From Bacteroidales bacterium (GTDB lineage Bacteria > Bacteroidota > Bacteroidia > Bacteroidales > UBA932), in NCBI GenBank assembly GCA_024689525.1, contig JAILDI010000154.1, positions 1 to 20,713 of the forward strand: a DNA stretch of 20,713 nucleotides, given 5' to 3'. Positions 9,100 to 17,989 of the stretch are shown here, one piece after another. Within the stretch, counting starts at the first letter, position 1. Each line of letters begins with the position of its first letter. The notes beneath the pieces are model-generated. The model was not told the origin of the DNA and ran no database searches. It saw only the letters and a list, made by a program, of their open reading frames with translations. The position numbers and the translations under genes are program-made.

Positions 9100-9104
9100 G
9101 GAGG
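9100..9104 (+). promoter_or_regulatory. Shine-Dalgarno-like GGAGG before the beta-helix lipoprotein
   Basis: GGAGG at 9100-9104 lies eight bases before the ATG at 9113. That spacing is ideal for a ribosome binding site and supports 9113 over the in-frame ATG at 9098, which overlaps the motif itself. Strong Shine-Dalgarno sequences are not the rule in Bacteroidota, so the match may be partly chance. Confidence 0.45.
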
Positions 9105-9112
9105 ATATTGCT

Positions 9113-11854
9113 ATGAAAAAGATTTATTATGCATTTCTTTGCGCTGCATGCGCCATTGTGCTTTTCTCCTGCCAGAAAGAGGTGAACGCCCCTGATAATG
9201 ACAATCCTGTAGTTCCTTCAGAACAATTGATTCCTGAAGGCTATTCCCAGTTAACGCTCAGTGCGGTAAGTGATGAAACCAAGACCACACTAGACGGGGC
9301 CACCGTGAAATGGGCTGCCGGAGATGAAATCAAGGTTTATTGCAATGACGCATCGGCATCCGATTTCACCTTGATAGGTGCAGGAGGAAGCGCCACAGGA
9401 GATTTCTCCGGGCTGGTTCCCAGCGGGAAAACAGCGCTTTATGCCGTGTATCCCAAGGACTTGTACTCCTCTGTCAGCGGCACTACTGTAAACGTAACCA
9501 TCCCTGACGCTCAGGAAGGTACATTTGGCGAAGGCAACATCGCTGTAGCCAAGGTCGACAGTGAGAATAATATGGCCTTCAAGAACGTGAATGCCTTCGT
9601 TGGATTCACCGTTCCTGCCGATATCACCAAGGTGATTGTTTCCAGCGTGGGCGGAGAGGATCTGTCCGGAACGCTGGCCGTAGACTGCTCTAGCGATCCC
9701 GCAGCAGGAACTCTGTCCAATGGCGGAAGCAGTATCACCGTCACGTTCCCTGTGAATACAGGCGGTACATACTATGTAGCCATCGCCCCCGGCATTACCC
9801 ACTCCAAGGGCCTGCTTCTTACCTGGTACAAGGATGCTGATGTCTCCGGAACTTACTGGCTTAACAAGGCCATCACAACGGCAGCCAACACAATTATTGA
9901 TATGGAGACAGTGTCAGCCGACGGTAAATACTATGTAACCGTGGATGGTGCCGGAAAGAAGAACGGAATGAACTGGGACAATGCCTGGAGCGCCGCTCAA
10001 TTCTGGAGCAAACTCCATCCCGCCGGAACTGATGTCCAAATGGACAATGCCAAACTGTCCAACATCAACAAGGCCACCTTCTACCTGGCAGCCGGCACCT
10101 ATAAATGGGGCGCGGGTGCTGAAATCAACATTGACGATGCCACTTTCGGTCAAGTCGCATTCACGGTTGAGGGCGGTTACAATGCCTCAACTGGTGTACG
10201 CAACATTGCGAGCAATGCCACCATCTTTACTGGAGACGACGATGACGATAACACCGGCAACCACCGCATCCTTACCCTGGACGGAAATATGAGTCTCGTT
10301 TTCGATGGCATTACCTTTACCAAAGGAGCCACTTCCGGCTCCGGAGATGCCAGATTCGGTGGAGGAGTCTGGATTAAAACCGGTTCGCATTCCTTTGTGG
10401 ATTGTACTTTCAGCGAGAATTCTGCCGTTTATGGCGGAGCAATACGCTTCGACTCTACGGGAGACTTGACTCTCACTCGCACAACGTTCAGCAATAATTC
10501 CGCAACCGGTGATGCCGGAGCCCTATCATTTGGAAGTGGCAAAACCACTGCTACTGACTGTGTTTTCACTGGTAATTCCGCACCTGCAGGTGGTGCCATT
10601 GATTGCTTCGGTTCGGTCGAGTTATCTATCCTTGGCGGCGAGTTCTCAAGTAATTCTGCAACTAATAACGGTGGTGCAATAGCCGTAGAATCTGGAGCAA
10701 CACTGATTATTAATCCGTCCGGCACTTCCAGCACCTTATTCACTAACAACTCGTCTACCAAATATGGTGGAGCCTTGGATATCGAGAGCGCCAAATCTTC
10801 TATCGAGAACAAGATAAAGTATGCGGTATTTAAAAGCAATCATGCCCACGATGGCGGTGCAATTGCTATTGACGGACCTAGCGGCAAGACCACAAAGGTT
10901 ATCTTAGACTACTGCACCTTTGGTGGGACTGCCGATGGTGAGCCCAACTATGTGACAACTTCTTCATCGGTTACCGGATCTTCTTATGGTGGCGCAATAT
11001 TGGTTGAAAACGATTCTTTTATCAATATTGCATCGTCAAGCTTTATAGGAAACTATGCCAAACATGACCAATATGGAGGTGCAATTTGTGCCAAAGGAGA
11101 TGCATATGTCAATTTGTTCAGTGACACTTTTGTCGGGAATTATGCCGGAACCGGCGGCGTGGCATTCACCCAAAAAGCGACGGTAAAATCAACCGATTAT
11201 TATCCTCGGCTCTTCATCGACGAGTGTTCTTTCGACGGGAACTATATTACAAAGAATTACGGGTGCGTCTTTAATATTACCGGTGCATCTCATTTTATCA
11301 TGCACAACAGTTCGGTCAAGGGCTCATATATCACAGCTTCAGAGACTGGTGAAAAAGCCTGCTGGATTGATCTTGATGGAATACAGGAATGCACCAGTAT
11401 CAGCAACTGCTCTATCATCGGAGGGGCCGCAAGTTCTTCTCTCGTATGGTCTTGTGGTGGCTCTTGGACCGATTACTTCACAAATAATATAATTGTCCAG
11501 GATAATAATAGTGAGAAATCGATACATAGCGACGGTAATACTTTGAATGTATCTTATACCGTTTATTCCGCCTCATCATCCATTGCGACAAGTGACAATA
11601 ATACCGGCGGAAAGAGCAGCGGCGATATTGACGGCTTGGCCTGGAGCAATGACAGCAGTTCTTCATACTACTGGAAATGGAACGGCACCTTCGGTGGCGT
11701 TGCACCCTCAAAGACTAATAAAACCGATGTCACAAGCCGTGTAAACACCGCCAGTTCCGCTTTCGTGACCTGGTCTGGCGGAGATTTTGGTAAAGACCAG
11801 CGTGGGGTAAGCCGTGGCAACGGCGACTGGTGGCCCGGCGCCTATCAGAACTAA
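9113..11854 (+). CDS. Surface lipoprotein: fimbrillin-like domain plus right-handed beta-helix with Pmp-like repeats
   Basis: Starting at 9113 the protein has 913 residues and a clean lipoprotein signal peptide with lipidated Cys20 (LFSCQKE); the alternative start at 9098 would add only MEDIA in front. Residues about 40-270 form a fimbrillin-like domain (TKTTLDGATVKWAAGDEI, then YAVYPKDLY and YYVAIAPG). Residues about 278-300 (VDGAGKKNGMNWDNAWSAAQ) match the lead-in of parallel beta-helix proteins. Residues about 416-690 hold about eight Pmp-like units with FxxN and GGA[I/L] motifs. The C-terminus DQRGVSRGNGDWWPGAYQN resembles the end of 'choice-of-anchor Q' type beta-helix proteins. No polysaccharide lyase catalytic residues can be recognised by eye, so adhesion or glycan binding is as likely as catalysis. 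There is no autotransporter barrel; anchoring is presumably by the lipid. Six bases separate it from the GH3 gene. Confidence 0.82.
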   Translation: MKKIYYAFLCAACAIVLFSCQKEVNAPDNDNPVVPSEQLIPEGYSQLTLSAVSDETKTTLDGATVKWAAGDEIKVYCNDASASDFTLIGAGGSATGDFSGLVPSGKTALYAVYPKDLYSSVSGTTVNVTIPDAQEGTFGEGNIAVAKVDSENNMAFKNVNAFVGFTVPADITKVIVSSVGGEDLSGTLAVDCSSDPAAGTLSNGGSSITVTFPVNTGGTYYVAIAPGITHSKGLLLTWYKDADVSGTYWLNKAITTAANTIIDMETVSADGKYYVTVDGAGKKNGMNWDNAWSAAQFWSKLHPAGTDVQMDNAKLSNINKATFYLAAGTYKWGAGAEINIDDATFGQVAFTVEGGYNASTGVRNIASNATIFTGDDDDDNTGNHRILTLDGNMSLVFDGITFTKGATSGSGDARFGGGVWIKTGSHSFVDCTFSENSAVYGGAIRFDSTGDLTLTRTTFSNNSATGDAGALSFGSGKTTATDCVFTGNSAPAGGAIDCFGSVELSILGGEFSSNSATNNGGAIAVESGATLIINPSGTSSTLFTNNSSTKYGGALDIESAKSSIENKIKYAVFKSNHAHDGGAIAIDGPSGKTTKVILDYCTFGGTADGEPNYVTTSSSVTGSSYGGAILVENDSFINIASSSFIGNYAKHDQYGGAICAKGDAYVNLFSDTFVGNYAGTGGVAFTQKATVKSTDYYPRLFIDECSFDGNYITKNYGCVFNITGASHFIMHNSSVKGSYITASETGEKACWIDLDGIQECTSISNCSIIGGAASSSLVWSCGGSWTDYFTNNIIVQDNNSEKSIHSDGNTLNVSYTVYSASSSIATSDNNTGGKSSGDIDGLAWSNDSSSSYYWKWNGTFGGVAPSKTNKTDVTSRVNTASSAFVTWSGGDFGKDQRGVSRGNGDWWPGAYQN
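10358..11176 (+). repeat. Pmp-like GGA[IL]/FxxN repeats in the beta-helix region
   Basis: About eight degenerate units with alternating F-[ST]-x-N-[SY]-A and GGA[I/L/V] motifs can be read, including TFSENSAVYGGAI, TFSNNSATGDAGAL, VFTGNSAPAGGAI, EFSSNSATNNGGAI, LFTNNSSTKYGGAL and SFIGNYAKHDQYGGAI. The spacing is about 25 to 45 residues. These motifs are typical of rungs in chlamydial Pmp-type beta-helices. The units are diverged at DNA level. Confidence 0.75.
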
Positions 11855-11860
11855 CCTTCC

Positions 11861-13921
11861 ATGAAAAAGCTTGTACTCACAGCAGCGTCACTTTTGCTTA
11901 CAGTCTTCGCTTTCGCGCAGCCCTATATCATCACCCAGACTGACAAGGACCGTGCGGCGGAGATTGTGAGCAGGATGACTCTGGACGAGAAGATTGCCTT
12001 AATCTCCGGAAAGGATGACGGATTTCATACCTATGCAATCCCAAGGATTGGCATCCCTTCCGTGAGAATGGCCGATGGCCCGCAGGGCGTACGCAACAAG
12101 ACCAATAGTACGTACTACCCCTGCGGAATAGGCCTGGCAGCCAGTTTCAACCGTGATGTTGCCAGAGGCGTGGGCGACGGCATCGGCTTCGATGCCACGG
12201 CCCGTGGCGTACGGATTATGCTCTGCCCGGGGGTGAACATATACCGTTCACCCCTGTGCGGGCGTAACTTCGAATACTACGGAGAGGACCCCTACCTCAC
12301 ATCCGAGATTGCCCTTAACTACATCCAGGGCATCCAGCAGCACCGGGTGATTGCAACCATCAAGCACTTCGCCCTCAATAACCAGGAGTACCAGCGTCAC
12401 CGTGTGGGTTCCGTGGCTGATGAGAGAACTCTCAACGAGATCTATTTCCCGGCTTTCCGCAAGGCGGTGGAGCAGGGCGATGTGGCTGCCGTTATGACAA
12501 GCTACAATCCCGTGAACGAAGTCCACGCCGCGGAGAATGCCTGGCTCATAAAGGAAAACCTTCGCGCCTGGGGATTCGACGGAATCGTGATGTCGGACTG
12601 GAAGTCCACATACACTACACTGGGCGTCCTTACCAGCGGGATGGATCTTGAAATGCCGGAGGATTATACCACAAAACCGGAGATGGTGAAACCACTCATC
12701 GAGAGTGGAGTCGTCCCGGAAGCCAATCTGGATATAATGTGCCGGCACATTCTCCAGACATTCATAGCATTCGGCCTTCTAGACCTTCCGGCAAAGGACG
12801 AGTCCATTCCGGAGGATTATGAGTACTCCAGGAATATGGCTTATAACGCAGCCGTGGAGGCGCCCGTGCTTCTTACAAATAACGGACTGCTGCCCCTCAA
12901 GAAAGGGCGCATCGTCGTTCTTGGCCCCAATGCCAACACCGTGGCATTCGGCGGAGGTTCCGGCAGAATGGACCCCATCCCCGGCCGCAATATCACGCCT
13001 TATGCCGGACTCAAGGCCCTTGGCCGGAATTATGATGTACAGCTTATTGAGAGTACCGAGTTTACTCCTGAAGAGCAGAAGGCCATCTCAAAGGCCAAAG
13101 CCGTGATTGTGGTTGCCGGATTCAACCATAAGACAGAACTTGAGAATCACGACCGCACATACGGATTGCCCGAAGGACAGAACGAACTGATAGCATCCGC
13201 GGCAGCCCTGAATAAGAACACCGTTGTAATCATCAACTCCGGTGGAGAGGTGGACATCACTCCCTTCAAGGACAACGTGGCGGCCATCATCATGGCCTGG
13301 TACGGTGGACAGGAAGGCGGCAAGGCGCTTGCCGATTTCATTTCCGGCAGGGTGTCACCTTCTGGCAAACTTCCATTCACCTTTTGGGGGTCAGAGGAGA
13401 AGAATCCTGCAGCGTTGTATTATCACGCAGATACTGCCGCCATCCATCGCACAAGCCAGAGCCGTCCCGAGTATCCTCATACTACATATACGGAAGGTAT
13501 TTTCGTAGGATATCGCGGAGTGGAGAAGTTTGGTGTAAAACCTATGTTCCCCTTCGGATTCGGCCTCAGCTATTCAAGTTTTGACTATTCCGATGGTGTC
13601 GTTATTCCCACTGCCGATGGCTGTGAAGTGGTCTTCACAGTCAAAAATTCCGGCAAAATGGATGCAATGGAGATTGTACAGGTGTATGTAGCACCTCTGT
13701 CCCCTTCCGTCATACGCCCTGCCTACGAACTCAAAGGCTTTGACAAGAAGTCGATTGGCAAAGGCAAGAGCGTGGAATTCCGGATCCCGCTGAGTTATCA
13801 GGATTTCTCATACTACGACGTAACCACCCACCGCTGGACTGTTGATCCCGGTGATTACAGAATCCTGGTCGGCTCGTCATCAAGCGACATTAGAATCAGC
13901 CTGGACTATACAGTTAGATGA
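11861..13921 (+). CDS. Glycoside hydrolase family 3 enzyme (beta-glucosidase/beta-xylosidase type), secreted
   Basis: The 686-residue protein begins with a signal peptide (cleavage near FAFAQ, residue 20). The N-terminal TIM barrel (about 30-300) contains DEKIALISG, RMADGPQGVR, the substrate-binding K168-H169 in ATIKHFALNN and the nucleophile Asp246 in GIVMSDW. The alpha/beta sandwich (about 330-560) includes GPNANTVAFGGGSGRMDP and the ELENHDRTYGLPEGQNELI segment, where the acid/base is expected. A fibronectin III-like domain (VFTVKNSG to the end) closes the protein, the usual GH3 order. GH3 enzymes release terminal beta-linked glucose, xylose, arabinose or N-acetylglucosamine; the NHDR segment and sugar specificity cannot be resolved by eye. 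Its stop overlaps the start of the SDR gene (ATGA), so an exported hydrolase is coupled to a cytoplasmic enzyme. Confidence 0.92.
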   Translation: MKKLVLTAASLLLTVFAFAQPYIITQTDKDRAAEIVSRMTLDEKIALISGKDDGFHTYAIPRIGIPSVRMADGPQGVRNKTNSTYYPCGIGLAASFNRDVARGVGDGIGFDATARGVRIMLCPGVNIYRSPLCGRNFEYYGEDPYLTSEIALNYIQGIQQHRVIATIKHFALNNQEYQRHRVGSVADERTLNEIYFPAFRKAVEQGDVAAVMTSYNPVNEVHAAENAWLIKENLRAWGFDGIVMSDWKSTYTTLGVLTSGMDLEMPEDYTTKPEMVKPLIESGVVPEANLDIMCRHILQTFIAFGLLDLPAKDESIPEDYEYSRNMAYNAAVEAPVLLTNNGLLPLKKGRIVVLGPNANTVAFGGGSGRMDPIPGRNITPYAGLKALGRNYDVQLIESTEFTPEEQKAISKAKAVIVVAGFNHKTELENHDRTYGLPEGQNELIASAAALNKNTVVIINSGGEVDITPFKDNVAAIIMAWYGGQEGGKALADFISGRVSPSGKLPFTFWGSEEKNPAALYYHADTAAIHRTSQSRPEYPHTTYTEGIFVGYRGVEKFGVKPMFPFGFGLSYSSFDYSDGVVIPTADGCEVVFTVKNSGKMDAMEIVQVYVAPLSPSVIRPAYELKGFDKKSIGKGKSVEFRIPLSYQDFSYYDVTTHRWTVDPGDYRILVGSSSSDIRISLDYTVR

Positions 13922-14736
13922 ACGGTTTATTTGACATTAAAGGAAAAGTGGTGGTGATGACCGGCGCCTGCGGGGTGCTGGGAGAGACCATCGTGAAGTA
14001 TTTCGCATCACAGGGCTGCAGATTAGTGCTACTGGACCTGGAACGCGCCCGTGAAAAAGGCGAGCAGATCGTCGCAGATATCAAGGCCGATGGCGGGGAG
14101 GCGATGTTCCTCCCCACCAACGTCCTTGAAGAAGCTATCCTTGAGCAGAATCTGGTCGATATTCTCGCCGCCTACGGCACCATCGACATCCTTCTGAACG
14201 CCGCCGGTGGCAACATGGGCCCTGCCAACGTGCAGCCGGACCAGACCATCGCCGACCTGGACATCGACGCGATGAAGAAGGTGTGCGACCTGAATATCTT
14301 CGGCACAGTGATTCCCACCAAGGTATTCGTAAAGCCGATGGTGGCGCAGAAGAAAGGTTCCATCATCAACTTCTGCTCAATGTCATCTTTCCGCCCGCTC
14401 ACCCGCGTGGCAGGTTATGGCATAGCGAAGGCCGGGATGGCCAGCTGGACGCAGTGGCTAGCCGGTGAACTGGCGATGAAGTTCGGAGAAGGCATCCGCG
14501 TGAACGGCATTGCTCCGGGCTTTCTTCTGACAAACCAGAACCGAACGCTCCTTACCAATCCGGATGGCTCGCTTACAGACCGTTCCCATAAGATTCTGGC
14601 CCACACGCCTTTCGGCCGCTTCCTGGAGCCGGACGAACTGGTCGGCGCACTACATTACCTGGCCTGCGACGCCTCAAAGGGCGTCACCGGGACAGTTGCA
14701 ATTGTAGATGGCGGATTCAACAGCTTTACCATCTAA
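13918..14736 (+). CDS. SDR-family D-mannonate oxidoreductase (fructuronate reductase), UxuB/YjmF-like
   Basis: The 272-residue cytoplasmic enzyme has a short-chain dehydrogenase fold. The nucleotide-binding motif is T15-G-x3-G-x-L-G22, a second motif reads NAAGGN, and the catalytic set is Ser154, Tyr167 and Lys171 (YGIAKAG). The segments NAAGGN, GFLLTNQNRTLLT, HTPFGRF and VDGGFNSF recall the SDR-type D-mannonate oxidoreductases of Firmicutes and Bacteroidota rather than fatty-acid or sugar-alcohol SDRs. The expected reaction is interconversion of D-fructuronate and D-mannonate with NAD(P)H. The encoded UxuA two genes downstream uses mannonate, which strongly supports the assignment. It overlaps the GH3 stop by four bases. 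No signal peptide is present. A related function, such as reduction of another keto-uronate, cannot be excluded. Confidence 0.82.
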   Translation: MNGLFDIKGKVVVMTGACGVLGETIVKYFASQGCRLVLLDLERAREKGEQIVADIKADGGEAMFLPTNVLEEAILEQNLVDILAAYGTIDILLNAAGGNMGPANVQPDQTIADLDIDAMKKVCDLNIFGTVIPTKVFVKPMVAQKKGSIINFCSMSSFRPLTRVAGYGIAKAGMASWTQWLAGELAMKFGEGIRVNGIAPGFLLTNQNRTLLTNPDGSLTDRSHKILAHTPFGRFLEPDELVGALHYLACDASKGVTGTVAIVDGGFNSFTI

Positions 14737-14743
14737 TGTACCT

Positions 14744-16798
14744 ATGCTACTGTTGCTGCTGATTTCTTCGCTCTGCGTCTTTGCTGCTCCTTCGATAAAC
14801 TTGGATTCCTGGTCCTTCTCGAAAGATGGGGAGTCTTGGGAGAGTGTGAGCGTTCCACACTCCTGGAACGCCGAGGACGGCAGGAGTCCTTCGTATTTCC
14901 GCGGGAAAGGGTATTACAGGACAACAATTGAATGCCTTAAACCACAGCAGCCGCATTTCCTGCTTTTCGAAGGAGCGGCCCAGAAGGCGGTGGTTTTGGT
15001 GAACGGGGACACACTGGCAACTCACAAAGGGGGATATACGCCGTTCTGGGTGGATGTTTCCGGAGTCATACAAAAAGGCTCCAATGCGGTGGAGGTGATA
15101 TGCGACAATTCTGTCGACAATGAACTGATACCCGTTCATTCCGACTTCAATAAAAACGGAGGACTCCACTACCCGGTAAGTCTTATGGTGCTTCCGGAGA
15201 TATATCTGCACCCGGCAGCCTACGGCTTCGACCGATTCCATCTGGTACAGAACGAAGTTTCCGACGAAGTGGCCCGGGTGGAACTGCGGACCCGTCTGTG
15301 CAACGCGTCGTCAAGGACACGGAAGATAGTGGTTTCGGTGGAACTCCGCTCTGCAGAAGGCCGTACAGTAGCTTCCTGTAAAGAAAAGGTTGTCCTTGCC
15401 GCGGGGCAAAGTGTCGATTATTCGGCCCCGCTGACCATAAGCAATCCGCATCTGTGGAACGGTCTGGAAGACCCCTATATGTACCGGGTAATCGTCAAGG
15501 CCGGCCACGACCGTGCCGAGGCACAGACAGGGCTGCGTTATTTCAGTTTCGACCGGAACAATGGTTTTTTCCTCAACGGTAAATCTTACCCTCTCAGAGG
15601 TGTCAGTATGCACCAGGATTTGGAAGGAAAGGCATCGGCCCTGACAGAAGAAGATATCAATGCCGATTTTGCTTTTGTCCGTGAACTTGGTTGCAATTTC
15701 TTGCGTCTGGCGCACTATCCCCACAACAGGCGCACTTTTACGCTGTGCGACCGTGCGGGTATCGTGGTGCAAACAGAAATCCCTTGGGTAAATGTGTGCG
15801 GAGAAAAGGCTACGAGTGAGTATTTCCGCAACATCCACAGTCAGATGGAAGAAATGATACGCTCGTTCTACAACCATCCGTCCATAGTATTCTGGGGTAT
15901 GTGGAATGAACTTGACGACTGGGGAAATAAAGAATTGTTTCAGGGGCCGATAGATTGCGATAAGGTTATTTCGGAGACCGACAGCCTTTACCGGTATGCC
16001 AAAAGCCTGGATCCGAGCCGCTTTGTAGGCCTCACGGACGACTCCCGCTTCGAGCGAAAGCGTTATACCGAGCTTACTGCCGACTATTACTCAGAAAACC
16101 GTTACTATGGATGGTATTATACCCACGGGTCTTTTGACAGGACCACCACGGATATGATTTGGATACGGGACAATATGGGGCCGGCCAATCTGTCGGAATA
16201 CGGCGTTGGAGTAAACCCCTTCTGCCATACCTGGAAGGAGGAAGATATCCGCCGATATAAGGACGACGCCTGCCATCCGGAGGCCTATGGGAACCGTTTC
16301 CACGAGTCTCACGTCCAACAGATTGCCGCTATGCCTTTCCTTGGCTTTACCTCGCTTTGGGTTTTGTTCGACTTTGCTGTCGCCGATCGCCACGAGGGTT
16401 ATCTGGACTCCGGTGACGGCATTGTCTATACCGAGAATCCCGACAGGTTGTACACTAACGACAAGGGCCTCGTAAGCAGGGACCGTAAAGTCAAGAAAGA
16501 TTCGTTCTATCTCTATAAAGCACTGTGGAACAAGACCACCCCGACGGTATATATTACGGAAAGAAGGCTTTCGTGCCGTCCCGCAGAACAGGAGTTTACT
16601 ATGACTGTCTATTCGAATGCACGCTCCTTAAAGCTATTTCAGGATGGAGTCGAGGTGGCATCGAAGTCATCATCAGGGGAAATTTCCGGAGTAATATGGC
16701 AATTCCCCGTAAAAATGGGAAACGGTACAACTACGTTCAAGGCTGTTTCTGATGACGGCACGGAAGACACAGTAGTATACGGGACTATTAATATTTAA
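14744..16798 (+). CDS. Glycoside hydrolase family 2 enzyme (beta-galactosidase/beta-glucuronidase type), secreted
   Basis: The start at 14744 is preferred: it opens directly onto a hydrophobic signal peptide (MLLLLLISSLCVFA), seven bases after the SDR stop. The in-frame ATG at 14708 would put 12 polar residues in front and overlap the SDR gene by 29 bases. From 14744 the protein has 684 residues. The jelly roll (about 20-180) has SVPHSWNAEDG, GYYRTTIE and GGYTPFWVDV; an Ig-like domain follows, then a TIM barrel. The barrel starts near RGVSMHQDLEG and carries the canonical NFLRLAHYPHNR, the acid/base Glu389 in GMWNELDDWG and the nucleophile Glu485 in NLSEYGVG. A small C-terminal beta domain ends the protein. 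Sitting between two mannonate-pathway genes, a role in freeing a uronic acid or galactose residue is plausible, but specificity is not proven. Confidence 0.88.
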   Translation: MLLLLLISSLCVFAAPSINLDSWSFSKDGESWESVSVPHSWNAEDGRSPSYFRGKGYYRTTIECLKPQQPHFLLFEGAAQKAVVLVNGDTLATHKGGYTPFWVDVSGVIQKGSNAVEVICDNSVDNELIPVHSDFNKNGGLHYPVSLMVLPEIYLHPAAYGFDRFHLVQNEVSDEVARVELRTRLCNASSRTRKIVVSVELRSAEGRTVASCKEKVVLAAGQSVDYSAPLTISNPHLWNGLEDPYMYRVIVKAGHDRAEAQTGLRYFSFDRNNGFFLNGKSYPLRGVSMHQDLEGKASALTEEDINADFAFVRELGCNFLRLAHYPHNRRTFTLCDRAGIVVQTEIPWVNVCGEKATSEYFRNIHSQMEEMIRSFYNHPSIVFWGMWNELDDWGNKELFQGPIDCDKVISETDSLYRYAKSLDPSRFVGLTDDSRFERKRYTELTADYYSENRYYGWYYTHGSFDRTTTDMIWIRDNMGPANLSEYGVGVNPFCHTWKEEDIRRYKDDACHPEAYGNRFHESHVQQIAAMPFLGFTSLWVLFDFAVADRHEGYLDSGDGIVYTENPDRLYTNDKGLVSRDRKVKKDSFYLYKALWNKTTPTVYITERRLSCRPAEQEFTMTVYSNARSLKLFQDGVEVASKSSSGEISGVIWQFPVKMGNGTTTFKAVSDDGTEDTVVYGTINI

Positions 16799-16810
16799 AA
16801 TACAACAGGT

Positions 16811-17989
16811 ATGCTTTACACTATGCGCCAAAGTTGGAGGTGGTACGGTCCTTCAGATCCGGTTCCTTTACAGTACATACGCCAGGCTGGAGTGACTGAC
16901 ATTGTAACTGCCCTCCACCATATTCCCAATGGAGAGGTGTGGACGGTAGAGGAAATCCTCAAACGCAAGGATCAGTGTGCCGCCGAGGGCCTGGTATGGA
17001 GCGTGGTGGAAAGCGTCCCAGTGCACGAGCATATCAAAACCCGGGAAGGCGACTACCTCAAATACATAGAGAACTATAAGCAGACCATCAGGAACCTGGC
17101 AGCCTGCGATATCCACTGCATCACCTACAACTTTATGCCGGTGCTGGACTGGACGCGTACTAACCTTGCCTACGAGATGCCTGACGGAAGCCGTGCGCTC
17201 CGCTTTGAGCGTGCGGCTTTCCTGGCTTTCGACCTGTTCATTCTGAAGCGTCCCGGCGCAGAGAAAGAATACACTCCTGACGAGATAGCAAAGGCAAAGG
17301 CCCGTTATAAGGCTATGGACGCGGAAGAGAAGACTCTTGTCATCCGCAATATGATAGCAGGCCTGCCCGGCAGCGAGGAAAGCTTCACCCTGGAGCAGTT
17401 CCAGACGGCCCTGGACCGATATAAAGACATCGGCCCTGAAGAACTCCGCGGCAATCTCATCTTCTTCCTGCAGCAGGTCTGCCCCGTTTGCGAAGATGTG
17501 GGTTCCCGTATGGTGATTCATCCGGATGACCCGCCGTATCCCATTCTGGGACTGCCACGCATTATGTCCACGGCTGATGACTTCCGCAAACTGATAAAAG
17601 CTGTCCCGAGCCACGCCAACGGCCTGAACCTTTGCACCGGTTCGCTGGGAGTCAGAGCCGATAACGACTGCCCTGCGATGATGCGGGAATTTGGCGACCG
17701 CATCGACTTTGTACACCTGCGTTCAACCAAACGGGATGCGGAAGGCAACTTCTACGAGGCTAACCTTCTGGAAGGCGATGTCCCCGTGTACGAAATGATG
17801 AAGGCAATGCTTGAAGTAGAGCAGAAGCGCCAGTTCCGCATATTCCTGCGCCCCGACCACGGCCACCAGATGTGCGACGACCTTTACCGCAAATCCAACC
17901 CCGGCTACTCCTGCTATGGCCGCCTGCGCTCCCTGGCTGAACTTCGCGGCCTGGAGCACGCAATCGCAAAAACACTCATTGAGTTATGA
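16811..17989 (+). CDS. uxuA: Mannonate dehydratase
   Basis: The 392-residue protein matches E. coli UxuA (about 394 residues) along its length: [98 protein letters not shown] and RPDHGHQM. It dehydrates D-mannonate to 2-keto-3-deoxy-D-gluconate in the cytoplasm using a divalent metal. His237 (HPDDPP) and Asp349-His350 (RPDHGH) lie in the conserved active-site segments. The start at 16811 gives [11 protein letters not shown]; the second Met at 16823 would align better with the E. coli start and is a real alternative. The gene sits 12 bases after the second GH2 gene and overlaps the esterase gene by four bases. Uronate isomerase (uxaC) and KDG kinase are not in the window. Confidence 0.97.
   Translation: MLYTMRQSWRWYGPSDPVPLQYIRQAGVTDIVTALHHIPNGEVWTVEEILKRKDQCAAEGLVWSVVESVPVHEHIKTREGDYLKYIENYKQTIRNLAACDIHCITYNFMPVLDWTRTNLAYEMPDGSRALRFERAAFLAFDLFILKRPGAEKEYTPDEIAKAKARYKAMDAEEKTLVIRNMIAGLPGSEESFTLEQFQTALDRYKDIGPEELRGNLIFFLQQVCPVCEDVGSRMVIHPDDPPYPILGLPRIMSTADDFRKLIKAVPSHANGLNLCTGSLGVRADNDCPAMMREFGDRIDFVHLRSTKRDAEGNFYEANLLEGDVPVYEMMKAMLEVEQKRQFRIFLRPDHGHQMCDDLYRKSNPGYSCYGRLRSLAELRGLEHAIAKTLIEL

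Noticed and set aside
9098..9112. Start of the beta-helix lipoprotein at 9098
   Set aside because: It would place MEDIA before a complete lipoprotein signal peptide; ATG 9113 has GGAGG at ideal spacing.
9290..9802. 170-codon minus-strand frame opposite the fimbrillin-like domain
   Set aside because: No domain, no start context, and complete overlap with a better-supported gene.
14708..14743. Start of the second GH2 at 14708, overlapping the SDR gene
   Set aside because: It adds 12 polar residues before the signal peptide; ATG 14744 gives a normal signal peptide and a short gap.
15311..15877. 188-codon minus-strand frame opposite the second GH2
   Set aside because: Antisense to the conserved GH2 barrel and without family resemblance.
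16868..17716. 282-codon open frame on the minus strand opposite uxuA
   Set aside because: It lies wholly antisense to a very well conserved uxuA and its translation shows no recognisable domain; it is a by-product of GC-biased codon use.
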